64,000 nucleotides of DNA, from positions 37,437-101,436 of the forward strand of contig CAUZBP010000008.1 in the NCBI GenBank assembly GCA_963578105.1, given 5' to 3'. The notes under the pieces were generated by a model. That model was not told the origin of the DNA. It made no database searches and saw only the letters and a list, made by a program, of their open reading frames with translations. The position numbers and the translations under genes were made by a program. This DNA comes from GCA-2718815 sp963578105 (lineage in GTDB: Bacteria; Planctomycetota; Planctomycetia; Pirellulales; Pirellulaceae). Shown here in pieces: positions 27,854-35,677 of this stretch (the first letter of the stretch is position 1; every line of letters begins with the position of its first letter).

Positions 27854-28164
27854 GGCATGTTCCTTTCTTTTTTACTTCCAACATCAAGGTGTCGTTCAAT
27901 TTCAAATCCTTCAGACTTTGTAATCTGCCGTTCACGAAGACACAAGAGGCCAACAACTTCCCGGCCGCCCAATGGAAATCGGCTTGCCTACTTTGATGAC
28001 GAGCGGACCTGGCTGCAACGGGCAGGTCCGACCACTCTGCAAAAAAAACGTTCCGTCTCTCGGATCTGCCTGCTCACGATCACCCGACATTGCCGCAGGA
28101 CGTCTGGCTGACTCTTGCCATGCTGCAGACGAATCAGCCGCCGCCGGCTCAAGGTAAACAGATT
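27854..28164. other. Intergenic region, no feature supported
   Basis: The 311 bases between the lactonase-like gene and the RidA gene contain overlapping short frames on the plus strand. One reads FDDERTWLQRAGPTTLQ, but no family is recognisable and the frames switch every 20 to 30 codons. It may hold an old decayed gene; I cannot support one. Confidence 0.4.
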
Positions 28165-29238
28165 TTAGAGGAACAGGATGCAGGACGGACTGGGCAGGGA
28201 AACTGGCTCACCGACCGGACTCAGACCACCGGTTTGGCGGTCAATCCGGAAGATCGCCACATTGTTGCCAGCCATGTTGGCACACAACAACAATTCGCCG
28301 CCTGGATCGATTGCCAGATTCTGCGGTCCCTGACCCAGACTGGCTTCGATCCCTAACAGGGTTAATCGGCCAGACTCGTCAATTTCATACGCGGCAATGC
28401 TGTCATGGCCCCGGTTCGTACCATATAGAAAACGCCCGTCGGGTGTGATCTTCAGGTCCGCACAATGACTTGTTCCATCAAAATCATCCGGTAACGTGGA
28501 AATTGTCTGTCGCTCCATCAGCACACCCGTATCAGCATCGTAGTCAAACAGCGTGACCGCATTCTTCAGTTCGTGGATCACGTACATGTACCTGCCGTTG
28601 GGGTGGAATGTAAGATGTCGAGGTCCTGCCCCAGGCTGCGTTCGCACAAATGCCTGGCGATTCGGTGTCATGGTGGCACTGGCAGAATCGAGTCTGTATC
28701 CCAAGACCTTGTCGAGTCCCAGGTCAGCCGCATAGACAAACCGGTTGTCCGGACTGATCACGAAACAATGGGCATGCGGGCCTTCCTGTCGAGAGGCGTC
28801 AACACTCGAACCTTCATGCTGAATGGCCGAGGTGGACTCACCTAATGATCCGTCCTCCGCCACGGGGTACGATGCCACATTACCCGTAGCATAATTGGAC
28901 AGCACCACCATCTTTCCAGTCTTGTCGATATCGACATAACAGGCCGCCTTGCCGAGAGCTGACTGACGGTTCAACAGCTTCAAATGGCCGCTGCTTCCAA
29001 CAACCTGGTAAGCCGCAAGCTGATCGTGCGCCGTTCCTCCAGAACTTTCCGAGTGAATCGCATACAAATTCTTGTTGTCCGATGAAATTGCGAAAAAAAA
29101 CGGGTTTTCCACATCGGTCGTGCGGTGAACCGGTTTCAGCTGAGCACCCTTCACATCCAATTGGTAGGCGCAAATGGCCCCCTCGTCTCCAGGTGCACAT
29201 GCAGCAATAAACACCAACAGTTCATTTTGCAGTGGCAT
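28165..29238 (-). CDS. Lactonase-family seven-bladed beta-propeller (6-phosphogluconolactonase-like)
   Basis: The 357-residue protein repeats the YbhE/3-carboxymuconate-cyclase blade pattern: NPFFFAISSDNKNLYAI, HAHCFVISPDNRFVYAADLG, GPRHLTFHPNGRYMYVIHEL and HCADLKITPDGRFLYGTNRG. These match the lactonase_7 bladed propeller, which includes E. coli 6-phosphogluconolactonase Pgl. No export signal is apparent. Ring-opening of a sugar lactone is the default family role. Its location beside RidA, an MBL hydrolase and a ThDP enzyme suggests a catabolic pathway instead of the pentose-phosphate route. Confidence 0.87.
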   Translation of the reverse strand: MPLQNELLVFIAACAPGDEGAICAYQLDVKGAQLKPVHRTTDVENPFFFAISSDNKNLYAIHSESSGGTAHDQLAAYQVVGSSGHLKLLNRQSALGKAACYVDIDKTGKMVVLSNYATGNVASYPVAEDGSLGESTSAIQHEGSSVDASRQEGPHAHCFVISPDNRFVYAADLGLDKVLGYRLDSASATMTPNRQAFVRTQPGAGPRHLTFHPNGRYMYVIHELKNAVTLFDYDADTGVLMERQTISTLPDDFDGTSHCADLKITPDGRFLYGTNRGHDSIAAYEIDESGRLTLLGIEASLGQGPQNLAIDPGGELLLCANMAGNNVAIFRIDRQTGGLSPVGEPVSLPSPSCILFL

Positions 29239-29550
29239 CAGCCGCTCCTTGAGTTAGAAAAGACGACCACCTCACCCTGACCGTCACCCCCGCACTTGCG
29301 AATTTCTCATGGCTCTTCATGAACCCGAGTATAACGTCCCACGCGGGCTGCAATCAACGACCGGACCAACCTCAAACAAGGGAAACAGCAGAAGATATTG
29401 GACCGAACCTGGTGTTCCGAAACACTACCCATCCGCACAGGGAGTCAAAGAAATCAGTAACTGGAAATTTTGGGACAGACCGCGTCGTACATTTTTTCTC
29501 CACACAATCAATCTCTTGACAGTCCAACGACGACCCTTGAAACTACGGTC
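29239..29550. other. Divergent promoter region
   Basis: About 310 bases separate the lactonase-like gene from the ThDP enzyme. The plus-strand frame upstream of 29551 is open for 27 codons but looks noncoding. A TTGACA occurs at about 29516-29521 without a convincing -10 partner. Nothing else is recognisable. Confidence 0.4.
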
Positions 29551-31170
29551 ATGAAAATCACCGAATTGATCATCAGCCAGGCGCGCGAGCGTGGCCTGCG
29601 GCACTTCTTTGGACTGCCTGGCGGTGGGGCGCCCCTGGATTTAATGGAATGGGGTCGAACACTGGGTGTTGATTTTGTGAGCGTGGCCCACGAATCTTCC
29701 GCTGCCATCACGGCAGCCTATTACGGACTCATGAAAGATACAGCCGGTCTGGCACTTGCTATTAAAGGTGTCGGAGCCGGCAATCTGGCAGGTGGCGCGG
29801 TAAATGCCCACTTCGAACGGTTGCCAGTGGTGTGCTGTTGCGAAAGCGCGCCGACACACGTTCGTCAACAACACCTGGTGGCGCTTTGTCCACACGACCA
29901 ACTCTTTCAAGGTGTGACGAAGTACCACGCTACCTTGACCGTGGAGCAAGCCGGTCAGATGATCGACGAAGCATTCTTCCAGGCAACTGACGGCCGACCC
30001 GGTCCCGTACTGCTGGATTTGCCGGCCGACCTGGGCGCGGCAGACTGCAACCAGGTCTTCACACCCATTTCGCGTCCCGCGCAGCGACCACCGGACAAGA
30101 CGCTCGTGGCGACCATCGGCGAGCGGTTACAGGCCAGTCGACGCCCGGTGATCCTGGCAGGTGCAGATGTGCTGCGTGACGGGGCAACTCATGAACTGCT
30201 AACCCTGGCGGAAAACTCTGGGGCAGCCGTGATGGTGAACATGGACGCACATGGTGTGTTTCCAGAATCACACCCGCGTTGGGCCGGTACCTTCATCGGA
30301 CATTTTCATCCGAACACGCTCGAAGGAGAACTTCTCGAGCAAGCCGATTTTGCCCTGCTCGCAGGTAGTGACTCCCTGTCATCCGACAAGCCTTGGGAAC
30401 TGGACATCCCGACCTGTGAATTGTCAGCACGTGCCGAATATGAGTCCCTGGTCGCTAGTCCAGCTGTTCGAGTGGATGGAAATCTCCTCTCCTCGCTGGG
30501 TCAACTGTCTGCCTTGCCACCCCACGAAGGTTTTCCGACGGAGGAAATCGCTCGGGTCAAACGACAGATCTTACGCAATTTTGAGCGCCCACCCGCTGCC
30601 CGCTTCACAGCACAGGATGTAGTCGCCACGATGCGCGACAAACTGCCCGGGGACGGGGTTCTTATCTCCGAAACCGGAGCCTTCATTCTGATCCTGCACC
30701 ACCTGTGGCCCGTCAACCGGGCGGGAGCACACTACCCAACGGCAGGTGGACGCACCATGGGACTCATGTTGCCGGCGATCCTGGGTGCTAAACTGGCCCG
30801 CCCGGAAGTGCCGATGGCAGGCATTGGTGCCGACGGGAGCACGCTGATGCGACTGGGTGAACTCGAAGTGTTTGCACGAACCGGTGTGTCCGTGCCTTTA
30901 GTGATCATCAATGACCAGGCGCTGGGAACCATGAAAGCCCGCCAAAAATCGCGGGCGATGCCTGACTATGCATTGGACCTGCAAACCGTCGATTTCGCCA
31001 GTGTGGCCCGGGCCTGCGGTTTACGAGGAGTGACGGTCGAGGCCCCCGAACAATTTGAACAAGCGTTCGACGAGGCCATGTCTGCCGATCGCACAACTCT
31101 CATCGATGCAAGAGTCGATCCGCAGGCTTACCAGGACAGTTTTGGACCGATGATTGGTGTACTCGAATAA
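29551..31170 (+). CDS. Thiamine-diphosphate-dependent enzyme (acetolactate synthase / benzoylformate decarboxylase type)
   Basis: The ATG at 29551 gives 539 residues of normal three-domain ThDP-enzyme length. The Pyr domain has the cofactor-activating glutamate in VAHESSAA (Glu48). The central domain is DHS-like, with VILAGADVLRDGA. The PP domain carries GADGSTLMRLGELEVF and then VIINDQALG, the metal/diphosphate motif. The FAD-binding features of true acetohydroxyacid synthase are not evident. Candidate activities are decarboxylation of a 2-oxo acid or a carboligation; substrate unknown. It is followed 112 bases later by a 2-hydroxyacid-dehydrogenase-like gene, possibly in one operon. Confidence 0.88.
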   Translation: MKITELIISQARERGLRHFFGLPGGGAPLDLMEWGRTLGVDFVSVAHESSAAITAAYYGLMKDTAGLALAIKGVGAGNLAGGAVNAHFERLPVVCCCESAPTHVRQQHLVALCPHDQLFQGVTKYHATLTVEQAGQMIDEAFFQATDGRPGPVLLDLPADLGAADCNQVFTPISRPAQRPPDKTLVATIGERLQASRRPVILAGADVLRDGATHELLTLAENSGAAVMVNMDAHGVFPESHPRWAGTFIGHFHPNTLEGELLEQADFALLAGSDSLSSDKPWELDIPTCELSARAEYESLVASPAVRVDGNLLSSLGQLSALPPHEGFPTEEIARVKRQILRNFERPPAARFTAQDVVATMRDKLPGDGVLISETGAFILILHHLWPVNRAGAHYPTAGGRTMGLMLPAILGAKLARPEVPMAGIGADGSTLMRLGELEVFARTGVSVPLVIINDQALGTMKARQKSRAMPDYALDLQTVDFASVARACGLRGVTVEAPEQFEQAFDEAMSADRTTLIDARVDPQAYQDSFGPMIGVLE

Positions 31171-31282
31171 AAAACGGGCGAAGGAACCCTGGTGCAAACT
31201 GGTCGCCGGTCCAGACCATGATCGCAACTCTTTCCCAGCTACGAAATTACCGCAACAATCATTAGAAAGTGAGTGACTGTTA

Positions 31283-32245
31283 ATGCATCAAATCGTTAAC
31301 GCGGAGCCAAACTTGACGGATGGGGCGCAGAAGATCTTTGCGGAAAACGATTGCCAGGTACGGTTCATCACGTTGGAAGGACTCACTGAAAGTGAATTCT
31401 GCCAAACGATCGTTGGAGTGGAAGGAGTTCTGGCAGGAGGAGAACACTACACTCCACAAGTCTTCGAAGCTGCTGATCAACTCAAAATCGTGGCTCGCAG
31501 CGGTGTCGGTGTGGACCACGTCGACCTGAAAGCAGCAGCTGAGCACGGTGTCTGGGTGACCAATACACCGGGGGCAACCAACACGTCCGTTGCCGAGTTC
31601 TCGATTGGACTCATGCTGAGTCTCCTGAGGCACATCACCACACTGGCAGCGCAAATGAAGACCGGTAAATTTGTCCGCACCGGGGGCAGGGAACTGGCTG
31701 GCCTCACCCTGGGCGTCATCGGAACAGGGGGCATCGGCCAGGAAGTGAGTCGCCTGGCTCGAGCTTTTGGCACGCAAGTCCTCGGCTACGACATCCATCC
31801 AGACCCCGACTTTGCACAAGCACACCAGGTTGAATACGTTTCACTCAAACAACTTCTCCAACAGTCGGATATTGTCACCATTCATTGTGGCCTGGACGAA
31901 AGCACACGAGGAATGATAGGAGAAGCGGAACTTCAGCTCATGCAACCCACCGCTTACCTGGTGAACACGGCACGGCCTCAAATTATCGATAAGCAAGCCC
32001 TGGTCAACTGCCTCAAGGCCGGTAATCTTGCGGGCGCAGCCATCGACGTCTGGGAAACCATTCCTTGTCCGGCAGATGACCCCTTACTGCAGTTAGACAA
32101 CGTACTGGCAACTGCCTGGTCGGCGTTCTACACCGATAAGGCCGTCAGTGACATGCACCGCCGGGCGGCCCAGGAAATCGTCCAGGTTTTACAGGGCCAT
32201 CCCCCGGAGCATCCGGTCAACAGCCCACAGATTCGGGAGAGTTGA
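31283..32245 (+). CDS. D-2-hydroxyacid-dehydrogenase-like protein missing two catalytic residues
   Basis: The 320-residue protein has the phosphoglycerate-dehydrogenase architecture. The substrate-domain tract is RSGVGVDHVDL, the NAD motif is GVIGTGGIGQEV (147-155), and an acidic residue ends the strand (Asp170). The catalytic Arg231 is present in NTARPQIID. The expected Glu in DVFxxEP is Ile260 (DVWETIP), and the catalytic His in TPHSA is Trp279 (TAWSAF). The usual proton relay is absent. It may be a repurposed NAD-binding protein or use other residues. It follows the ThDP enzyme gene on the same strand. Confidence 0.87.
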   Translation: MHQIVNAEPNLTDGAQKIFAENDCQVRFITLEGLTESEFCQTIVGVEGVLAGGEHYTPQVFEAADQLKIVARSGVGVDHVDLKAAAEHGVWVTNTPGATNTSVAEFSIGLMLSLLRHITTLAAQMKTGKFVRTGGRELAGLTLGVIGTGGIGQEVSRLARAFGTQVLGYDIHPDPDFAQAHQVEYVSLKQLLQQSDIVTIHCGLDESTRGMIGEAELQLMQPTAYLVNTARPQIIDKQALVNCLKAGNLAGAAIDVWETIPCPADDPLLQLDNVLATAWSAFYTDKAVSDMHRRAAQEIVQVLQGHPPEHPVNSPQIRES

Positions 32246-32248
32246 TCC

Positions 32249-32528
32249 TGGCAGCGATCATCCGGATTTTTCCAACACGGACAGTTTCCCGGCCGAGGGT
32301 GTCCAACAGCGCCGCCGTATCTTCGGCCATGGAACCGGTGGTCAACAACCCACTGGAAGCACTGTTTTTCCCCGTCCCGCGGTTGCCAAAGGCAATACAA
32401 TCAAACTCGTCCTGATAGGCTTCGAGCTGTGCATTTCAGCAGGAATGATCCAATCCGGTACCCACGATCAGAAGCAAGGTGGGTCCACGACCGGTCCGCT
32501 CGTAGTAGATTTCAATTCCCGTCGACAT
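32249..32528 (-). pseudogene. Broken alpha/beta hydrolase (N-terminal fragment)
   Basis: On the minus strand, an ATG at 32528 begins MSTGIEIYYERTGRGPTLLL then IVGTGLDHSC, the opening of an alpha/beta hydrolase. Codon 31 is TGA where homologues usually have Trp (C-Trp-N), a likely TGG-to-TGA change. The same frame continues with NAQLEAYQDEF, CIAFGNRGTGK and AEDTAALLDTLG. After about 90 codons it loses the pattern just before where GHSMGG should appear. The catalytic nucleophile and the C-terminal half are missing and replaced by the end of the dehydrogenase-like gene. It is a decayed gene. Confidence 0.75.
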
Positions 32529-32648
32529 ACGAACTTTTCCCATCACTATTTTTCACCGTCTGGATCGTATGACAACTCGATGCGGCCGTTTCGAGGTGTC
32601 CCCTGACGCGGAAATCCGTGTGAAGCGTTTTCTCTTGTACATGTCTGC

Positions 32649-33596
32649 TCAGGACTCTTGCAAATCACCCGCGCGAGCCGCACGCACTGCGCGCAATTGT
32701 TTGCGAACATATTCCCGTTTCTGCCGCTTGGTTTCCGGAGCGCCAATGTACTCTTCAAAATCGCTGCGTACCTGTTTGCGCACACCAGGATTCACATCAA
32801 GTCCCCGCACACGAAGATAGAATCTGGGATTGAGTGGTAATCGATACAGGAATGAACCGATGCGCTGCGGCAGCCGGTAGCCTACCACGTTGTCCAGAAT
32901 CTCAAATGGATTGGAGGTGCAATTGTTGGTCCGGCAACACCTGTATAGATAGTAACGCTCTTGGTTTCCCGCTCGGTGGCTGCGCAGAAGCGACCCTATA
33001 AGCAATCCTCTTTTTTCTGCCCCCTGAATCGGCAGCGATGGTGATTCCATCACGTGCTGACCTTCGACAACAATTCGCTCGAAGACCATCTGCCGGGTTG
33101 AATAGAAACGATGGGCGCTGAACAAACTACCAGCGCAGGCATCTCGAAGATTAAAGCGGATGCCCACAGGGCCCACCGCTTCGACCGAGTAGACAAAATC
33201 GTTCACCTCGTGAACTGGATCGCCCCTGGCATCGCTTTCCAGCCGGTACAAGCGGACGGAATTACCACCTTTCAGAATAAATCGACTTTGCAAATGATTC
33301 AGCATCGGAATCGTCCGCTTGGGCAAGCCATCATCCCCGAAGATAATTTCCGGTCCCTTTTCTCCAACCTTGGTTTTGACTTTCGAAAAATTAAATGCTT
33401 GCCCTCGTACTTCGTCAATTCCATCAAGGGGAATTACTGCCTTCCAGAATTCGCCTTCGTGAAAGAAGTATTTGACGACGACGTCCCGGTCGTCCGGTCT
33501 GATAGCCGGCTCATCACGGTGACTCGATTCAATCACGATGGACCGTCGCGTCGAAAAGTCAATGGAACCGTCAGGATAGCGTCTGCTTCCGAACAT
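32649..33596 (-). CDS. Conserved-looking protein of unknown function
   Basis: The start at 33596 gives 315 residues, and the frame extends to 33734 into the zinc-ribbon gene. I recognise no family. It begins MFGSRRYPDGSIDFSTRR, contains scattered Cys (YRCCRTNNC) and ends in a Lys/Arg/Ala-rich helical tail (KQLRAVRAARAG). There is no signal peptide or membrane segment. It starts 18 bases beyond the stop of the zinc-ribbon gene (33614-33874), so the two are probably one transcript. Composition resembles the neighbouring genes. Confidence 0.7.
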   Translation of the reverse strand: MFGSRRYPDGSIDFSTRRSIVIESSHRDEPAIRPDDRDVVVKYFFHEGEFWKAVIPLDGIDEVRGQAFNFSKVKTKVGEKGPEIIFGDDGLPKRTIPMLNHLQSRFILKGGNSVRLYRLESDARGDPVHEVNDFVYSVEAVGPVGIRFNLRDACAGSLFSAHRFYSTRQMVFERIVVEGQHVMESPSLPIQGAEKRGLLIGSLLRSHRAGNQERYYLYRCCRTNNCTSNPFEILDNVVGYRLPQRIGSFLYRLPLNPRFYLRVRGLDVNPGVRKQVRSDFEEYIGAPETKRQKREYVRKQLRAVRAARAGDLQES

Positions 33597-33613
33597 GGCT
33601 GAGGATCCGATGC

Positions 33614-33874
33614 TTACAAGGAAAGTGCTAGAATCGTCGCCACCATTCCAAGGATTCCCAGGACCAGCCACCACCAGGGCCGTCCGAGCCACAGGTGTGA
33701 CTGCCGCAGCACGTAACGACCGCAGGCCGGACACTGTTCAGCCTCTTCGTAGATCATCTCGCCACATTCCGGACACGGGAGAAGTTCTATCGAACTGTCA
33801 TCCTCAACCTCTTCGTCCGAATTGTACAGATCATCGTCTTCAAAAATTTCTTCCGACCATCTTGATCCGTTCAT
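33614..33874 (-). CDS. Zinc-ribbon membrane-anchored small protein
   Basis: The ATG at 33874 gives 86 residues. An acidic N-terminal region (EDDDLYNSDEEVEDD) precedes a two-knuckle zinc ribbon: CPECG at 34-38 and CPACG at 48-52. A membrane segment follows at about 67-85 (WWWLVLGILGMVATILAL). The layout (cytoplasmic ribbon plus tail anchor) is common in small bacterial proteins of unknown role. It precedes the unknown 315-residue gene and is likely co-expressed. Confidence 0.78.
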   Translation of the reverse strand: MNGSRWSEEIFEDDDLYNSDEEVEDDSSIELLPCPECGEMIYEEAEQCPACGRYVLRQSHLWLGRPWWWLVLGILGMVATILALSL

Positions 33875-34245
33875 AACACAACTAACAAAAAGGTGACGCA
33901 ACTCGCGGAAGAATTTTTCCAGCAGCAGTCTTCAGGAGTCGGATTTTGAACCCCATGCTGGTGCCAGTCTGAAGCAGGTAGCCTACGAAATGGTCCACTT
34001 CATCGCACCCAACAGAGCATCATTTTTGCAACCAAGGGAAATCGCAGCACAACTCGGTTGGACGCCTGGGACACTGTACCGGCAAGCCAGACGCGGGGTC
34101 AACGTGTCCTGAAATTCAGTATAGAAACACATCTTGCGACGTAATAGAAAAACTCCTGCCAGTAGCGGAGTGTTCCCTTTTCTTCTCTTCTCCTGCAATT
34201 GACAACTGCCCCAATTTTCCACAAGCTGATGGTATCTAATGCCAT
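33875..34245. other. Intergenic region with a possible helix-turn-helix relic
   Basis: The stretch between the zinc-ribbon gene and the tRNA contains a plus-strand frame open from 33896 to 34112. Its last 40 codons (ATG at 33990) read FLQPREIAAQLGWTPGTLYR then QARRGVNVS. The segment REIAAQLGWTPGTLYRQARR has the shape of a helix-turn-helix. No ribosome-binding site is clear, and the frame ahead of it is not convincing. It may be the decayed end of a regulator gene. Nothing else is visible. Confidence 0.3.
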
Positions 34246-34329
34246 GGGGCTGTGGCGAAACTGGCAGACGCGCTAGATTTAGGATCTAGTTCCTTTACCG
34301 GAGTGCAGGTTCGAGTCCTGTCAGCCCCA
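34246..34329 (+). tRNA. trnL: tRNA-Leu(UAG)
   Basis: The sequence folds as a class II tRNA. Acceptor GGGGCTG (34246-34252) pairs with CAGCCCC (34322-34328) before discriminator A. The anticodon stem CTAGA/TCTAG encloses loop TTTAGGA, giving anticodon UAG. A long variable arm (TTCCTTTACCGGAGTG region) and the T-loop GGTTCGAGTCC are present. CCA is not encoded; the genome continues with TTTT. The 84-base length and variable arm fit tRNA-Leu. Confidence 0.96.
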
Positions 34330-34645
34330 TTTTACGTCAAGGACTTCCGCCGGAGAAAAAGCGGGGCCTTCCACTCCAAGTGTCTGTCATCTTGCAACGG
34401 TGGACATTGGTGTCATCCTGTGCTACTTTTTTTGCCGCTATCGGTAGGTTGACCAACAGGTACGCCAGAGCCAATCCGCGTTTCAACTACTTCCCGAACG
34501 CTGATCCACGTCCACCGGATTCGCTTCAACGGATCGACAAGGGAAGCGGATGTGTTCACCGGCGCGCAAGAAAACCGGTTTCATTTTGTTGGCGGACGTC
34601 CCTTCGAACTTGGAATGGGCACCCCGTTCCCGGGAGAGCACATGC
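34330..34645. other. Intergenic region, nothing recognised
   Basis: About 316 bases between tRNA-Leu and the end of the convergent M50 protease gene. No ORF with a recognisable motif and no strong hairpin is seen. A short T-run follows the tRNA (34331-34333). A plus-strand frame running through the tRNA is a shadow of it. Confidence 0.45.
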
Positions 34646-35524
34646 TTAAAAGACAAAAGGTGTAGGTGTGAAACCTACAATCACGAAAGGTAAGGACAAC
34701 CATCCAATCGTCGTACGCTTGGGACCTAAGGGCATCTCGTCATATGACGTCGGTGGGTGCCTGATCCCCATCATCAACAGCATAAATATCATCAATGTCC
34801 AACCGGTGTACCCCCACACCATGGTACCCATCAATAGGAATGAGAATACCGCCATCGCCACCACATGAGACTTTTCTCGCAAGAGTGCATACAAAACGTG
34901 GCCGCCATCCAACTGGCTGATGGGAAACAGATTTAAAGCGGTAATAAAAATTCCGACCCAACCCGCAAAACCGAGGGGGTGTAACTGGATGTCACTCCCC
35001 TCCGGCAAGGGTCCCACGATCCAGTAGGCCAGCAGCTTGAAGATCAATGGTTCACCCAACATAAGTGAGTCGTCACTGATCGGACCAACTTCTGAGAGTG
35101 ACAATCCAATCACACTGAAAACAATTGCTGGTACCAGTCCAGCCAGAGGACCGGTAATGGCAATATCAAACAAGGAACGTCGATTCGCCAGGCTGGCGTG
35201 CATGCCAATCACGGCACCCATGGTACCAATAGGGCTGAAGGGCATGGGAATGAAAAACGGCAGACTAGCAGGCACACGGTAACGTAAGCACTGAAAAAAA
35301 TGCCCCAGTTCATGGGCCGTCAAGATCGCCATCAGCGCCAGGGAAAACTGCCAACCACCGGTTATCCAAGTACTGCAACAAGTTGCTACAAACAAAATGA
35401 CCGGCAGCAACACTCGACGCCGCCTGGTGGCAACGTACAGCCTTCTGGAATCGGCAAGCTCTGCAAGGATGATCTGCTCGTCGACGTCATTGGTTGCAAC
35501 TCGGGCGGAGGATGGGTCTGTCAT
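34646..35524 (-). CDS. Site-2 protease family M50 metallopeptidase
   Basis: The 292-residue membrane protein contains HELGH (His71, Glu72, His75) inside a hydrophobic segment. Further on, NLFPISQLDGGH places the third zinc ligand, Asp206, in a NxxPxxxxDG motif. About six or seven hydrophobic segments are seen (LPVILFVATCC, ALMAILTAHELGH, LAGLVPAIVFSVIG and others). The fold matches intramembrane proteases that cut membrane-anchored regulators. There is no PDZ domain. Substrate unknown. It starts with MTDPSSARVATND, and no alternative start is needed. Confidence 0.88.
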   Translation of the reverse strand: MTDPSSARVATNDVDEQIILAELADSRRLYVATRRRRVLLPVILFVATCCSTWITGGWQFSLALMAILTAHELGHFFQCLRYRVPASLPFFIPMPFSPIGTMGAVIGMHASLANRRSLFDIAITGPLAGLVPAIVFSVIGLSLSEVGPISDDSLMLGEPLIFKLLAYWIVGPLPEGSDIQLHPLGFAGWVGIFITALNLFPISQLDGGHVLYALLREKSHVVAMAVFSFLLMGTMVWGYTGWTLMIFMLLMMGIRHPPTSYDEMPLGPKRTTIGWLSLPFVIVGFTPTPFVF

Positions 35525-35677
35525 TCGGACTTCGTTCCCGGGATTACATGCAACGATTCACTATCGTATCAGAAGGGTCACCGTGATCGCTGCATCATGG
35601 AGTCCCGTCACCATCTCCTGACCCCTGGTTCGGCACCAAAGGCAAGGTCACCAACCATCCTATTCATCGACAGAAAG

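Noticed and set aside
29512..29550. TTGACA hexamer considered as a -35 promoter box
   Set aside because: No matching -10 at the expected spacing, and planctomycete promoters are not well enough defined to support the call.
34252..34452. Plus-strand frame starting inside tRNA-Leu (MAKLADALDLG...)
   Set aside because: It is the familiar translation of a tRNA-Leu gene, not a protein gene.
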